A stretch of DNA of 64,000 nt from Rhodococcus xishaensis (GCF_004011825.1 NZ_RKLO01000001.1:145475-209474); one strand, 5' to 3'. Positions 9,077 through 17,491 are shown, counted from the first letter of the stretch. Numbers and translations: made by a program. The notes: generated by a model from the letters alone, not told the origin.

Positions 9077-9931
9077 CTATATGCGCCCGCGCAGCACGAG
9101 CGCGTTCGACAGCCCCGGCGAGAAGAATCCGATTACCCGCAGGGCCTCGGCGTAGGTGGGCATCAGTTCCACCGGACGGGTGCGGATAGCGGTCACGAAC
9201 CATTCGGCTGCTTCCTCGGGTCGCAGCGCCGGCATCGTGTCGTAGTCGGCGGTCGGCGCGATCATCGGCGTCCGCACCAATGGGAAATGCAGGGTACTCA
9301 CGGCGATTCCCCGGTCCGCGACCTCGGCTCCGAGGCTGCGCCCGAACGCTTCGACGGCAGCCTTCGACGCGTGGTACGCCGCGAACTTGGGCATCACCCC
9401 GGAGGGCACCCCCCAGGTGGCAACGTTGATGATGTGTCCGTCGCCGCGTTCGAGCATCGACGGCAACAGGGCCAGGGTGAGCCGGGTCGCGCCGAAGTAG
9501 TTGATCGCCATCGTGCGTTCGAAGTCGTGGAAGCGGTCGAGCGAGTCCTCCACGGTGCGCCGAATCGAGCGTCCTGCATTGTTGACGAGTACGTCGACTG
9601 GTCCGACCTCGGCAAGGACCTGCGCAGCGAGCCGGTCGATGTCGTCGGGGTCCGTCAGATTGGCAGAGAAGGCGTGGGCACGGCCACCAGCGTCACGGAT
9701 GTCGTCGCGGACGGACTCGAGGCCCTCGACACCGCGGGCGACGAGGATCACCTCCGCCCCGAGCGCGGCGAGCCGTCGTGCCGCCGCTTCGCCCACACCG
9801 GAGGAACCACCCGTGATCAGCACACGTTGGTCGGCGATTGGCCGGCCGGTCCCTGGTAGCACGCGCGCAGCCAGTGCGCGCGGCGAGGGGAGCGGGTTGA
9901 GGGCGGCGGAAGTGAGCAGCTGTCGGATCAC
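9077..9931 (-). CDS. Short-chain dehydrogenase/reductase
   Basis: Classical SDR of 284 residues with an N-terminal extension of ~35. The nucleotide motif is TGGSSGVG, followed by NNAGRSI and the catalytic YHASK. The usual catalytic serine region reads INVATWGVPSG, with Thr-Trp where Ser-Ser is common, so the serine role may be taken by threonine. The substrate is unknown. Start is a GTG at 9931 with no obvious ribosome site. It stands alone, separated from lhr by 150 bases and divergent from the secreted-protein gene at 10424. Confidence 0.85.
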   Translation of the reverse strand: MIRQLLTSAALNPLPSPRALAARVLPGTGRPIADQRVLITGGSSGVGEAAARRLAALGAEVILVARGVEGLESVRDDIRDAGGRAHAFSANLTDPDDIDRLAAQVLAEVGPVDVLVNNAGRSIRRTVEDSLDRFHDFERTMAINYFGATRLTLALLPSMLERGDGHIINVATWGVPSGVMPKFAAYHASKAAVEAFGRSLGAEVADRGIAVSTLHFPLVRTPMIAPTADYDTMPALRPEEAAEWFVTAIRTRPVELMPTYAEALRVIGFFSPGLSNALVLRGRI

Positions 9932-10299
9932 GGCTACAGGATGGCAGGCCCTCCTCGGCGGTCGAAGGCGGGGGTGTGCGACCGGTCACGATCGAGCCCC
10001 GCCCCAGCCGAGCGGATCCAGCAATGCGGGCATCCGACTGGTCGCAGCGGCGAAGATCCGGCCCACTGGCGCAACGCCCGGAGAGACTGCGCTCGGCGCG
10101 TATCGGGCATCGGCGCCTGTCCGTTCGGGCAGTTTCGTCCGCGGTCGCCGGTCCGTCGGTAGTCCGGCAGTGAAACAACACGAGACGGGCGCTCAACCAT
10201 GCTCATGCGGAATAGGTTGGGGCAGTAGGGAAATGCGGTCGAATCGGACATCGTCGAACGACATTCAGTGCGGTGACGGCCCGTGCTATCGAATCGCTC

Positions 10300-10319
10300 G
10301 AGATTCGGTATCGAATCTC
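10300..10319. promoter_or_regulatory. Perfect inverted repeat, possible operator
   Basis: GAGATTCGGTATCGAATCTC has 8-bp arms and a 4-base centre. It lies about 105 bases before the secreted-protein start. There is no T-run after it, so an operator is more likely than a terminator. Confidence 0.5.
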
Positions 10320-10410
10320 AGCTAGCCCATACGGACCGGCCTCCACTTCACTAGTCTAGTCGATGTTCCGGACGGTCTTTGACCAGCTCGGGGCCGTCTT
10401 CCGGCAAGGA

Positions 10411-10422
10411 GGGGAGCTCCCC
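10411..10422 (+). promoter_or_regulatory. Palindrome overlapping the ribosome-binding site
   Basis: GGGGAGCTCCCC is a perfect 12-bp palindrome that shares bases with the AAGGAGGGG ribosome-binding site and ends one base before the ATG at 10424. A hairpin here could hide the site. Confidence 0.45.
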
Positions 10423-10423
10423 G

Positions 10424-11023
10424 ATGAAACTCCACAAGACTGCGGCTGTATCAGTGTTAGCCATCGCGGCGCTGGGGGTGGCCAGCGGAACCGCATACGC
10501 GGAGCCTGGCGCACCACCGGCCCCTGGCCCGATCGGCTACCAAACCCAGATCGGCCCGAACGGAGCGTCACTCGAAACCGTCCTGGATGCAGGAACATTC
10601 CGTGTAGCCGGCAACGTCGTCGACGTCGTCGACCCGGCAGGATCCACGGCGGAGGTCATACCGTTGAGCTATCAGGTAGCCGGAACCACCGTTCCGCTCG
10701 TGCCCTCGATCGACGGCAACAAGCTCACTCTCACGCCGGAGATCCCTGTGCAAGCAGTTGCGGCGCTGCAGAACGTGGACGCTCAGCAAGATGCCTACAA
10801 CAACATGATCCGGGAGATAGAACAGGGCTGGTTCAACGGCGGTGCCATGGGCGCTCAGATCGGTGCCGGAGTTGGTGCGGTCGTCGGATGCGTGCTGTTC
10901 CTGTTCGTCGGATGCATTCCGGGTGCGATGATCGGCGGCGCCATCGGCGCGTTCAACGGCATCAGCACCGCAAACCCGGCGGTTCAGCCAGCCATCTTCG
11001 ACTACATCGCCACCCTCAACTGA
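10424..11023 (+). CDS. Secreted protein with a C-terminal glycine-zipper segment
   Basis: 199 residues. Residues 1-27 form a signal peptide (MKLHKTAAVSVLAIAALG) with likely cleavage after AYA. The mature protein has a beta-rich region with valines and prolines (~30-115), then a hydrophobic glycine-zipper stretch GGAMGAQIGAGVGAVVGC ... GAMIGGAIGAFNG (~140-180) that could insert in or associate with a membrane. Two cysteines (VVGCVLF, VGCIPG) may form a disulphide. Function is unknown; similar small secreted proteins are common in Rhodococcus and Nocardia. The ATG at 10424 is chosen for the signal peptide and the upstream AAGGAGGGG. It is convergent with the pcd gene. Confidence 0.75.
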   Translation: MKLHKTAAVSVLAIAALGVASGTAYAEPGAPPAPGPIGYQTQIGPNGASLETVLDAGTFRVAGNVVDVVDPAGSTAEVIPLSYQVAGTTVPLVPSIDGNKLTLTPEIPVQAVAALQNVDAQQDAYNNMIREIEQGWFNGGAMGAQIGAGVGAVVGCVLFLFVGCIPGAMIGGAIGAFNGISTANPAVQPAIFDYIATLN

Positions 11024-11086
11024 TCCGTCCGGATGCTCGCCTCCGAGTCGGGGAGGGGCGAGCCCGGCCGAAGGTCGAGCTACTTC

Positions 11087-12640
11087 TTACTCGGCGTCAT
11101 CGGATGATCGCGGCCCGAACTCGACGCCTTGTGCCAGGGGGAGCTCGACGGAGTAGTTGACCGTGTTGGTAGCGCGGCGCATGTACGATTTCCATGCGTC
11201 CGAACCGGATTCGCGCCCACCCCCGGTCTCCTTCTCGCCACCGAACGCACCCCCGATCTCGGCGCCGGAGGTGCCGATGTTGACGTTCGCGATGCCGCAG
11301 TCCGAGCCGTCCGCGGCGAGGAACCGTTCGGCCTCACGTTGGTCGGTGGTGAAGATCGCTGAGGACAACCCTTGCGGGACACCGTTGTGCAGCGCTATCG
11401 CCTCGTCGAAGGTGTCGTACGCGAGCACGTACAGGATCGGCGCGAACGTCTCGGCCCGCACGATTGCCGTCTGCTCCGGCATCCGGACCACAGCCGGCGT
11501 CACGTAGAACGACTCGCCCGAGCCGACGCGTTGACCGCCGGTGACCAACACGCCGCCATCGGCGCGCGCGGTGTCCAGGGCGGCGTGCATGGCGTGGTAT
11601 GCCTTGCCCGAGATCAACGGGCCCACAAGGACACTGTCGTCGAAGGGGCTGCCGACGGTCAGCTGTCGGTATGCCCCCGCGATCCGATCGGTCACGTCGT
11701 CGACGATCGAGCGGTGGACGATCAGTCGGCGCAACGTGGTGCATCGTTGCCCCGCGGTACCGGCCGCCGCGAACACGATGCCCCGCACCGCCAGATCCAA
11801 GTCGGCCGACGCTGTCACGATGGCGGCGTTGTTGCCGCCCAGTTCCAGTAGGCAGCGGCCGAATCGCGCGGCGACCCTCGGTGCCACAGCACGACCCATC
11901 CGGACCGAACCGGTGGCGCTGACGAGGGCGACCCGGGGGTTGTCGACGAGTTGTTCTCCGACGACGGCGGTCCCGAGCACCACGTGGTGCAGCCCGTCGG
12001 GAGCTCCGGTCTCGGTGGCGGCTCGGCGCAGCAACGCGTCACACGCCATCGCGGTGAGCGGGGTCGTCTCCGACGGCTTCCAAACCACTGGGTCCCCGCA
12101 CACCAGCGCGAGTGCGGTGTTCCACGACCACACCGCCACCGGGAAGTTGAACGCGGAGATCACCGCCACCACCCCGAGCGGGTGCCACGTCTCCGAGAGT
12201 CGGTGCCCGGGTCGCTCGGAACCCATCGTGCGGCCGTAGAGCTGCCGCGACAGTCCGGCGGCGAACTCGCAGATGTCGATCATCTCCTGCACCTCGCCGA
12301 GCGCCTCGGAGCGGATCTTGCCCGCCTCGAGGGTGACCAGGTCAGCTAGATCGGACTTGTGCTCGCTGAGCAGTTCCCCGAGTCGGCGTACTAATGATCC
12401 GCGCTTGGGTGCGGGCACCGTTCGCCACGTCAGGAAGGCGTCATGCGCGCCGGCGACGGCGGCCTCGACGTCGGCGGACGTGCTGGGGTGCAGGAAGGCG
12501 AGAACGGAGCCGTCGATCGGGGTACGTGCCGTGAGCGGGACAGGGCCGGCATCGCCGGCGATCGTGGGAAGTGTTGCACCGCAACGACCGAGTGCAGCGA
12601 TCGCGCGAGCCGCCAAGGTGCTGGTACCGGGAAGTGTCAT
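11087..12640 (-). CDS. pcd: Aldehyde dehydrogenase, probable L-2-aminoadipate-6-semialdehyde / piperideine-6-carboxylate dehydrogenase
   Basis: NAD(P)-dependent aldehyde dehydrogenase of 517 residues. LELGGNNAAI holds the general-base glutamate and GTAGQRCTT the catalytic cysteine; VISAFNFPVAVW is the cofactor-binding start. The specific function is inferred from context: lat, which makes aminoadipate semialdehyde from lysine, lies 1.3 kb away, and the GNNAAI and QRCTTLRR motifs fit the ALDH7/AMASADH-like branch. Its ATG overlaps the end of the upstream hglS-like gene (ATGA at 12637-12640), so the two are one operon. It would oxidise the semialdehyde to 2-aminoadipate. Confidence 0.85.
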   Translation of the reverse strand: MTLPGTSTLAARAIAALGRCGATLPTIAGDAGPVPLTARTPIDGSVLAFLHPSTSADVEAAVAGAHDAFLTWRTVPAPKRGSLVRRLGELLSEHKSDLADLVTLEAGKIRSEALGEVQEMIDICEFAAGLSRQLYGRTMGSERPGHRLSETWHPLGVVAVISAFNFPVAVWSWNTALALVCGDPVVWKPSETTPLTAMACDALLRRAATETGAPDGLHHVVLGTAVVGEQLVDNPRVALVSATGSVRMGRAVAPRVAARFGRCLLELGGNNAAIVTASADLDLAVRGIVFAAAGTAGQRCTTLRRLIVHRSIVDDVTDRIAGAYRQLTVGSPFDDSVLVGPLISGKAYHAMHAALDTARADGGVLVTGGQRVGSGESFYVTPAVVRMPEQTAIVRAETFAPILYVLAYDTFDEAIALHNGVPQGLSSAIFTTDQREAERFLAADGSDCGIANVNIGTSGAEIGGAFGGEKETGGGRESGSDAWKSYMRRATNTVNYSVELPLAQGVEFGPRSSDDAE

Positions 12641-13917
12641 AAGGGGCTCTCTCCTGACTGCTCCTGCTGCCGCCGGTACAACTCGTAGGGGTCATGCACC
12701 TCGCGGCCGATGACGTCCGCGAGGGCGCCCATGTCGTACGTTGTTCTCGCTCCGCCACCCAAGTCTGCGGCACCGACTGCATCGGATTCGCCGGTACCGC
12801 CCGCGGCCAGGTTCGACCGGAAGATCCCGGCCGCGGACTTGGGCAAGAAGTCCTCGTAGACGATCGGCTCACGTATGCCGTCGTGATACGTGAAGTAAGC
12901 CATGCCGCGCTTCTCGAGCTCATCCTCCGATGTCGGGAAACTCTTGTTCCACAGTCCTTTCGAGTTCGACGGATCCGCCTCCATCAGTTCGTCGTACAGG
13001 GCGCGGCCGGACCTGGTGAGTGCGATCCCGCGGGCTTCGACCTCACCGAACCGCACCCGCAACTCGCCGTCGGTGATCGAACCGTCCGACTCGACGAAGC
13101 TGCGTGGCTCGGCCAGGGCACGAAACGATGTCTGCCGCAGCAGCACCTCCGGACCCTCCCACCGTGGCGGGCCCTGGATCCGGTCGATCATCGTGATCCC
13201 GCGCGCCGACATGCGCGCGTACAGCTCGTCGATGTCGAGCACCCGTGGCGTCAGGTGATTGATGTGGGTGCTCGAGACGCCGCCGATGTCTGCGGCCACG
13301 GCCGAGACCTGCTCGAGTTCGCGATACCAAGCCCGGTCCACCGGTTCTCCCGACAGTTCGAATACCGACGTCGCGAGCGAGACGAACCGTTCTGCCTGCT
13401 GATCGTCGAGGCCGCCGTCGTCCGCGGCTCGGCGGGCGAGGGAAAGCAGCACGTCCGGGAACAGTCTGCGCCGTGCCAGGAACGACTCGAGCCGCCGCTG
13501 CAGGTCGGGCTCGAAGAAGCGGCGGTCCGCGGTGATCAGCATCGACGTGAACACTCGGAAAGGGTTGCGAGCCAGTTCGTCCGGATCGATCGGGCGGAAT
13601 GCGGTCGAGACCACCGGCACGGGAGGTGTTGCCTCGCGCAGGTCGTACAGGCCCACCGGGTACATGCCGAAACCGGCGAACAGGACCGCGACGTCGTGCA
13701 TTTCGGCAGGCGTACCCACCCGGATCGCACCGTGCCGCTCGGCCGTCACCCGTGAGATGGTTCCGAAACGTTCCGCCGAGTCCGGATTCGCCTCCATGTA
13801 GTCCGCGTTGACCTGTTCGGTGACGTCGACCAGCGTCGTGTAGGCCGGCACTTCACGGCCGTACATGCGAGACAGCGCCGCAGCGAATCTCGACCGTAGC
13901 TCGTGGATTTCGGCCAT
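12637..13917 (-). CDS. hglS: DUF1338 protein, probable 2-oxoadipate dioxygenase/decarboxylase (HglS type)
   Basis: 426 residues of the DUF1338/YdcJ family. The characterised member HglS of Pseudomonas putida is an iron enzyme that turns 2-oxoadipate into D-2-hydroxyglutarate in lysine breakdown. The metal-ligand motifs appear present: ERHGAIRVG (His, ~60), SSTHINHLTPR (His, ~220) and VYEDFLPKSAAGIF (Glu, ~375). Operon with pcd and divergent from lat by 65 bases. With them it would cover lysine to aminoadipate and, after a transamination not encoded here, 2-oxoadipate to hydroxyglutarate. The activity assignment is from family and context. Confidence 0.85.
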   Translation of the reverse strand: MAEIHELRSRFAAALSRMYGREVPAYTTLVDVTEQVNADYMEANPDSAERFGTISRVTAERHGAIRVGTPAEMHDVAVLFAGFGMYPVGLYDLREATPPVPVVSTAFRPIDPDELARNPFRVFTSMLITADRRFFEPDLQRRLESFLARRRLFPDVLLSLARRAADDGGLDDQQAERFVSLATSVFELSGEPVDRAWYRELEQVSAVAADIGGVSSTHINHLTPRVLDIDELYARMSARGITMIDRIQGPPRWEGPEVLLRQTSFRALAEPRSFVESDGSITDGELRVRFGEVEARGIALTRSGRALYDELMEADPSNSKGLWNKSFPTSEDELEKRGMAYFTYHDGIREPIVYEDFLPKSAAGIFRSNLAAGGTGESDAVGAADLGGGARTTYDMGALADVIGREVHDPYELYRRQQEQSGESPL

Positions 13918-13970
13918 CGTCCCTCGATCCTACGAGCCTCGATGCCCGGACGTGGGTGGGAACGCTGACG

Positions 13971-13976
13971 TAGCCT
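13971..13976 (+). promoter_or_regulatory. -10 hexamer for leaderless lat mRNA
   Basis: TAGCCT ends 6 bases before the lat ATG, so transcription should begin at or next to the start codon. No ribosome-binding site is seen. Confidence 0.55.
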
Positions 13977-13982
13977 TGCGAT

Positions 13983-15323
13983 ATGAGCACCGCGGTCCGC
14001 CCCGCGGCCGGTGACTCGGACCTGCCGGCCGGGAGAGTTCACGACGTCCTGCGCGCACACATGCTCGCGGACGGGTTCGACCTGGTCCTCGACCTCGAGA
14101 ACTCCCTGGGCACGCACGTCGTCGATCTGCGCGACGGCACCACCTATCTCGACATGTTCGGCTTCTTCGCCTCGTCGGCGCTCGGCATGAACCACCCGGC
14201 GCTCGCCGACGACGTCCAATTCCGCGACGAACTCGCGATGGCCGCGATCAACAAGCCCAGCAACTCGGACGTCTACACGGTGCCGATGGCGCGGTTCGTC
14301 GACACGTTCGCCCGCGTCCTCGGGGACCCCGCGCTGCCGCACCTGTTCTTCGTCGACGGCGGCACCCTCGCCGTCGAGAATGCGCTCAAGGTCGCGTTCG
14401 ACTGGAAGAGCCGGCGCAACGAGGCGGCGGGGCGAGATCCCGCGCTCGGCACCCGCGTGCTGCACCTGACCGAGGCGTTCCACGGCCGCAGCGGGTACAC
14501 CCTGTCGCTGACCAACACCGACCCGGCCAAGATCGCGCGCTTTCCCAAGTTCGCGTGGCCCCGGATCGACGCGCCCTATCTCGCCGACGGTCGGGACGTC
14601 GCCGCCGCCGAGGACCTTGCCCTCGGGCAGGCGCAGCGTGCGTTCGCCGAGCACCCTCACGACATCGCATGTTTCCTCGCGGAGCCGATCCAGGGCGAGG
14701 GCGGCGACCACCACTTCCGGCCGGAGTTCTTCCGTCGGATGCATGCCCAGTGCGTCGAGAACGATGCACTGTTCATCTTCGACGAGGTCCAGACCGGCTG
14801 CGGCCTGACCGGCACCGCGTGGGCGTACCAGCAGCTCGGAGTCACACCGGACGTCGTCTCGTTCGGTAAGAAGACTCAGGTGTGCGGGATCATGGCTGGA
14901 GGCCGCGTCGACGAGGTCCGCGACAACGTCTTCGAGGTCAGCTCGCGCATCAACTCCACCTGGGGCGGCAACCTCACCGACATGGTCCGCGCACGGCGCA
15001 TCCTCGAGGTCATAGACGAGGACCGGTTGATCGACCGCGCGCGGCTGTGCGGGGCCCATCTCCTCGGCCGACTCGTAGAGCTCGCCGCCACCCACGACGC
15101 CGTCACCGAACCTCGTGGGCGGGGGCTGATGTGCGCGATCACCCTTCCGACCCCCGAGTTCCGGGACCGGGTACTGCTCGAGTTGCGGGAGTGCGAGCAC
15201 GTGCTGTTCCTCGCGACCGGTGTGCGCGGGATCCGGTTCCGACCACCGCTCACGGTGACCATCGCGGAACTCGACGCGGCCGCCGACGCACTCGACCGGG
15301 TGCTCGTCCGGATGACGCCTTAG
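13983..15323 (+). CDS. lat: L-lysine 6-aminotransferase (lysine epsilon-aminotransferase)
   Basis: PLP enzyme that moves the epsilon-amino group of lysine to 2-oxoglutarate, giving aminoadipate semialdehyde. The 446-residue protein is a class III aminotransferase: EAFHGRSGYTLSLTN, AEPIQGEGGDHHF, FDEVQTGCGLTG and VVSFGKKTQVCG, where the second lysine of GKK is the likely PLP lysine. Length matches M. tuberculosis Lat (Rv3290c). It is divergent from hglS-pcd with only 65 bases between, so a shared control region is likely. The promoter suggests a leaderless message. Confidence 0.93.
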   Translation: MSTAVRPAAGDSDLPAGRVHDVLRAHMLADGFDLVLDLENSLGTHVVDLRDGTTYLDMFGFFASSALGMNHPALADDVQFRDELAMAAINKPSNSDVYTVPMARFVDTFARVLGDPALPHLFFVDGGTLAVENALKVAFDWKSRRNEAAGRDPALGTRVLHLTEAFHGRSGYTLSLTNTDPAKIARFPKFAWPRIDAPYLADGRDVAAAEDLALGQAQRAFAEHPHDIACFLAEPIQGEGGDHHFRPEFFRRMHAQCVENDALFIFDEVQTGCGLTGTAWAYQQLGVTPDVVSFGKKTQVCGIMAGGRVDEVRDNVFEVSSRINSTWGGNLTDMVRARRILEVIDEDRLIDRARLCGAHLLGRLVELAATHDAVTEPRGRGLMCAITLPTPEFRDRVLLELRECEHVLFLATGVRGIRFRPPLTVTIAELDAAADALDRVLVRMTP

Positions 15324-15411
15324 AGCCGATCCGCGCGGCTCGCAGTGGGATCTCGAGACCGGCCGCTGCGAGACCTCCAAGGGCCCTGACCTGAAGTCCA
15401 CGGGCCTCGTC

Positions 15412-15417
15412 TAGTTT
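15412..15417 (+). promoter_or_regulatory. -10 hexamer for leaderless phosphatase mRNA
   Basis: TAGTTT lies 6 bases before the ATG at 15424 and no ribosome-binding site precedes the start. Confidence 0.5.
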
Positions 15418-15423
15418 GGGCGC

Positions 15424-16227
15424 ATGACGTCCACGAAGGGTGCGAGCATCCCGATCCAGTCCGTTCCCAACCTGCGCGACATCGGCGGGTACAGTACTCG
15501 CGACGGAGCCACCGTCCGTTTCGGTCGCTTCTATCGCTCAACGCACCTCAGCAAGATCAGCGTCGACGACGCTCCGCGACTAGCCGACCTCGGCCTCGCG
15601 ACGGTCTTCGACCTGCGCACGGAATCCGAGCGCGACGCCGCGCCCGACAGTTTGCCGGCGTCGGTTCGTGAGGTGGCGTTGGACGTTCTTGCCGACAAGG
15701 CCTACCGGTCGGTGCCCGCGCAGATGCAGGCGGTGCTGTCCGATCCGTCGATCGCCCAGTCGATGCTTGGCGACAACCGCGCCCTCGACTACTTCCTCAG
15801 CAGCTATCGCGACTTCGTGACCCTGCCCAGCGCGGTGGCGTCGTACCGCACTCTGTTCACCGAGCTGGCTGCGCGGGCGACCCTCCCAGCCCTCGTGCAC
15901 TGCACGACCGGCAAGGACCGGACAGGGTGGGCGGCGGCGTCGCTGTTGCTGCTGTTGGGTGTCGACGAGGACGACGTCTTTCACGACTACCTGCTCACCA
16001 ACACCCAACTGCTGCCGGCGTTCGAGTCGGTGTTCGACAGGTTCGCCGAGGCCGGCGGAGATCCGGAACTGTTGAAGCAGGTGGTCGGGGTTCGACTGGA
16101 CTACCTGAAGGCTGCGCTGGATCACATGCGGGAGAACTTCGGGTCGATCGAGGGCTACTTCGCCGACGGTCTCGGTATCGACGCCGCGGGACGGGAGTCG
16201 ATCCGGACCCACCTGCTCGAAGGCTGA
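15424..16227 (+). CDS. Tyrosine / dual-specificity protein phosphatase, PtpB family
   Basis: 267 residues with the phosphatase loop HCTTGKDRTG, catalytic Cys160 and Arg166. NLRDIGGYSTRDG near the start and FYRSTHLSKIS, VFDLRTESERD are typical of the MptpB-like family, which can act on phosphotyrosine, phosphoserine and phosphoinositides. No signal peptide or membrane segment is seen; mycobacterial PtpB is nevertheless exported. It is a single gene, convergent with the VanZ-like gene. The ATG at 15424 follows a TAGTTT -10 element closely. Confidence 0.9.
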   Translation: MTSTKGASIPIQSVPNLRDIGGYSTRDGATVRFGRFYRSTHLSKISVDDAPRLADLGLATVFDLRTESERDAAPDSLPASVREVALDVLADKAYRSVPAQMQAVLSDPSIAQSMLGDNRALDYFLSSYRDFVTLPSAVASYRTLFTELAARATLPALVHCTTGKDRTGWAAASLLLLLGVDEDDVFHDYLLTNTQLLPAFESVFDRFAEAGGDPELLKQVVGVRLDYLKAALDHMRENFGSIEGYFADGLGIDAAGRESIRTHLLEG

Positions 16228-16243
16228 CTTCGAACCCGGCGCT

Positions 16244-16255
16244 GCCGCCGGCGGC
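16244..16255. terminator. Palindrome between convergent genes, possible terminator
   Basis: GCCGCCGGCGGC is a perfect GC-rich palindrome in the 34 bases between the phosphatase and VanZ-like gene ends. There is no T-run. Confidence 0.3.
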
Positions 16256-16261
16256 TGGTGC

Positions 16262-16615
16262 TCACACCGAGATGCGCATCGGACGCGCAAGCACCCGTGC
16301 GAGCACCAGCCCGATCGCGATGCCGACCGTGTCCGCGGCCGCATCCCACACCGAACCGCTGCGCTGGATCGGAAGCGCACCCTGCAACACCTCGGACACG
16401 GCGGCGAATGCCAGCAGCCATCCGGCGGTCCAAACGACACCGATGCGGGCGTAACGCGACGTCACCGCCAGCGTGGCGAACATCAGGGCGTGGGTGAGCT
16501 TGTCGCTGTTCTCCGGCCCGCTCGGGACCGTGGAGCCGGGGGAGAACAGCATCACGAGAACGATGACCGTCGCGATCGTGAGCGGCACGAACCGCGCGTC
16601 GATCCTGTCGGCCAC
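16262..16615 (-). CDS. VanZ-like small membrane protein
   Basis: 117 residues with four predicted membrane segments: FVPLTIATVIVLVMLF, THALMFATLAVTSRYA, VVWTAGWLLAFAAVSEVLQG and DTVGIAIGLVLARVLA. The pattern DKLTHALMF ... EVLQ ... GSVWDAAADTVGIAIG is that of the VanZ-like family, whose general function is unknown outside teicoplanin resistance. The GTG at 16615 is chosen because GAAGG lies upstream; a longer frame to 16741 would add an arginine-rich tail inside the neighbouring gene. It follows the GNAT-like gene by 11 bases and is probably cotranscribed. Confidence 0.75.
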   Translation of the reverse strand: MADRIDARFVPLTIATVIVLVMLFSPGSTVPSGPENSDKLTHALMFATLAVTSRYARIGVVWTAGWLLAFAAVSEVLQGALPIQRSGSVWDAAADTVGIAIGLVLARVLARPMRISV

Positions 16616-16626
16616 AACGGCTGCCT

Positions 16627-16968
16627 TCAACGCTCGGTGAGGGCGAGCCCGAGGGCTCCTGCGGCGAAACGTCGCGCGGCGTCGAGGGCGGCGGCGAGAG
16701 CGCCGTCGTGGCCGGGACGAGCCCAGCCATCCAGGATGCACTCGGATCCCTTCGGGGTCAGGCCGACCTCCGCGAGGAGTTCACCCGTGGTGGGCTCGCA
16801 CACGGCCCACGAGTAGTGCTCGTCATCGGCCCATTGTCGGGCGCGCTCGGTGACGTAGCCGGGGTCCACGACGCCGCCGTCGCGGAGCGCAGGCCCGTCG
16901 TCGACTCGCTCGTCGGCGCGCAGGGCGCGCAGGTACCAGGATCCTGCGTTGATCTCGATCGGTTCCAT
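16627..16968 (-). CDS. Short GNAT-like protein
   Basis: 113 residues. YVTERARQWADDEHYSWAVCEPTTGELLAEVGL resembles the beta2-beta4 region of RimJ/RimL-type acetyltransferases (reporting of a substrate-like GELxGxVGL strand), and the C-terminal AALDAARRFA could be the following helix. The acetyl-CoA loop (Q/RxxGxG/A) is not present, so activity is doubtful; it may be a reduced family member. The ATG at 16968 overlaps the stop of the DUF1707 gene (ATGA), indicating translational coupling. Confidence 0.6.
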   Translation of the reverse strand: MEPIEINAGSWYLRALRADERVDDGPALRDGGVVDPGYVTERARQWADDEHYSWAVCEPTTGELLAEVGLTPKGSECILDGWARPGHDGALAAALDAARRFAAGALGLALTER

Positions 16969-17369
16969 CAGCTGCCGCTGTGTCCCTTCTCGCCGCCGAA
17001 CAGGATGGCCGCAGTCGCGGGGATGAGAAGGAAGAACAACCAACTGTGGTCGATCGGCACCAGGAAGAACAGTGCGAGCGCGACGAACGGGAGCACCGCC
17101 ATGACGGTACTGCGCCAGGATCTGCCCTCGACGGTCTCGGAGGAGGCGCCTGTCCCGGGCGTCGAACCGAGAACAGGAGTCGAACCGAGCGCCGGCAGGT
17201 CGGTGAACACCTTGTCTAGTTGGCTGCGCATCATGGCTGCGGCGATCTGCCCGCTGCGCTCGTCGAACTCGGCGACCGTGAGGCGACCGTCGCTGAAGTG
17301 CTGAGTCAGCGCCTCGAGTGCCCTTTCGCGTTCTGCGGTGCCGATACGGATGTCGGGTACGTCGGCCAT
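16968..17369 (-). CDS. DUF1707 protein with two C-terminal membrane segments
   Basis: 133 residues. The N-terminal ~55 residues are a DUF1707 domain (DIRIGTAERERALEALTQHFSDGRLTVAEFDERSGQI), a short actinobacterial domain often attached to membrane regions and cell-division or stress proteins. A Ser/Thr/Gly linker leads to two hydrophobic segments (VMAVLPFVALALFFLVPI and WLFFLLIPATAAILF). The ATG at 17369 follows a TAGTCT -10 element by 7 bases. It heads a three-gene run with the GNAT-like and VanZ-like genes. Confidence 0.85.
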   Translation of the reverse strand: MADVPDIRIGTAERERALEALTQHFSDGRLTVAEFDERSGQIAAAMMRSQLDKVFTDLPALGSTPVLGSTPGTGASSETVEGRSWRSTVMAVLPFVALALFFLVPIDHSWLFFLLIPATAAILFGGEKGHSGS

Positions 17370-17376
17370 GTCCAAA

Positions 17377-17382
17377 AGACTA
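17377..17382 (-). promoter_or_regulatory. -10 hexamer for leaderless DUF1707 mRNA
   Basis: TAGTCT on the minus strand lies 7 bases before the ATG at 17369. Confidence 0.5.
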
Positions 17383-17433
17383 CTAAGGCTGCCGAGAGTG
17401 CTGAGCACTGCCAGAGGAGCAATACCTGAACAG

Positions 17434-17479
17434 CGCTGTGCGCGCCCCTGAATCCGGGATCCGTGAGGCGCGCACAGCG
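17434..17479. terminator. Long GC-rich inverted repeat downstream of accA3
   Basis: Perfect 13-bp arms, CGCTGTGCGCGCC at 17434-17446 and its complement at 17467-17479, with a 20-base loop. It begins 12 bases after the accA3 stop on the minus strand. It lacks a T-run, as is common for actinobacterial terminators. Confidence 0.65.
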
Positions 17480-17491
17480 ATGGAACAGGTG

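Larger units (their letters stand above)
9932..10423. other. Long non-coding stretch with two palindromes
   Basis: 492 bases between the divergent dehydrogenase and secreted-protein genes. No protein with recognisable motifs is seen; a 105-residue frame on the minus strand at 9934-10251 has no supporting features. It contains the inverted repeat at 10300-10319 and the palindrome over the ribosome-binding site at 10411-10422, so it is probably regulatory. Confidence 0.5.

Noticed and set aside
9934..10251. 105-residue minus-strand frame in the long gap before the secreted protein
   Set aside because: No start signal and no conserved-looking segment; composition is like shadow frames elsewhere.
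13746..15401. 551-residue open frame antisense to lat
   Set aside because: Arg/Val/Asp-rich translation with no motif, fully opposite a well-supported aminotransferase; typical of GC-rich codon bias.
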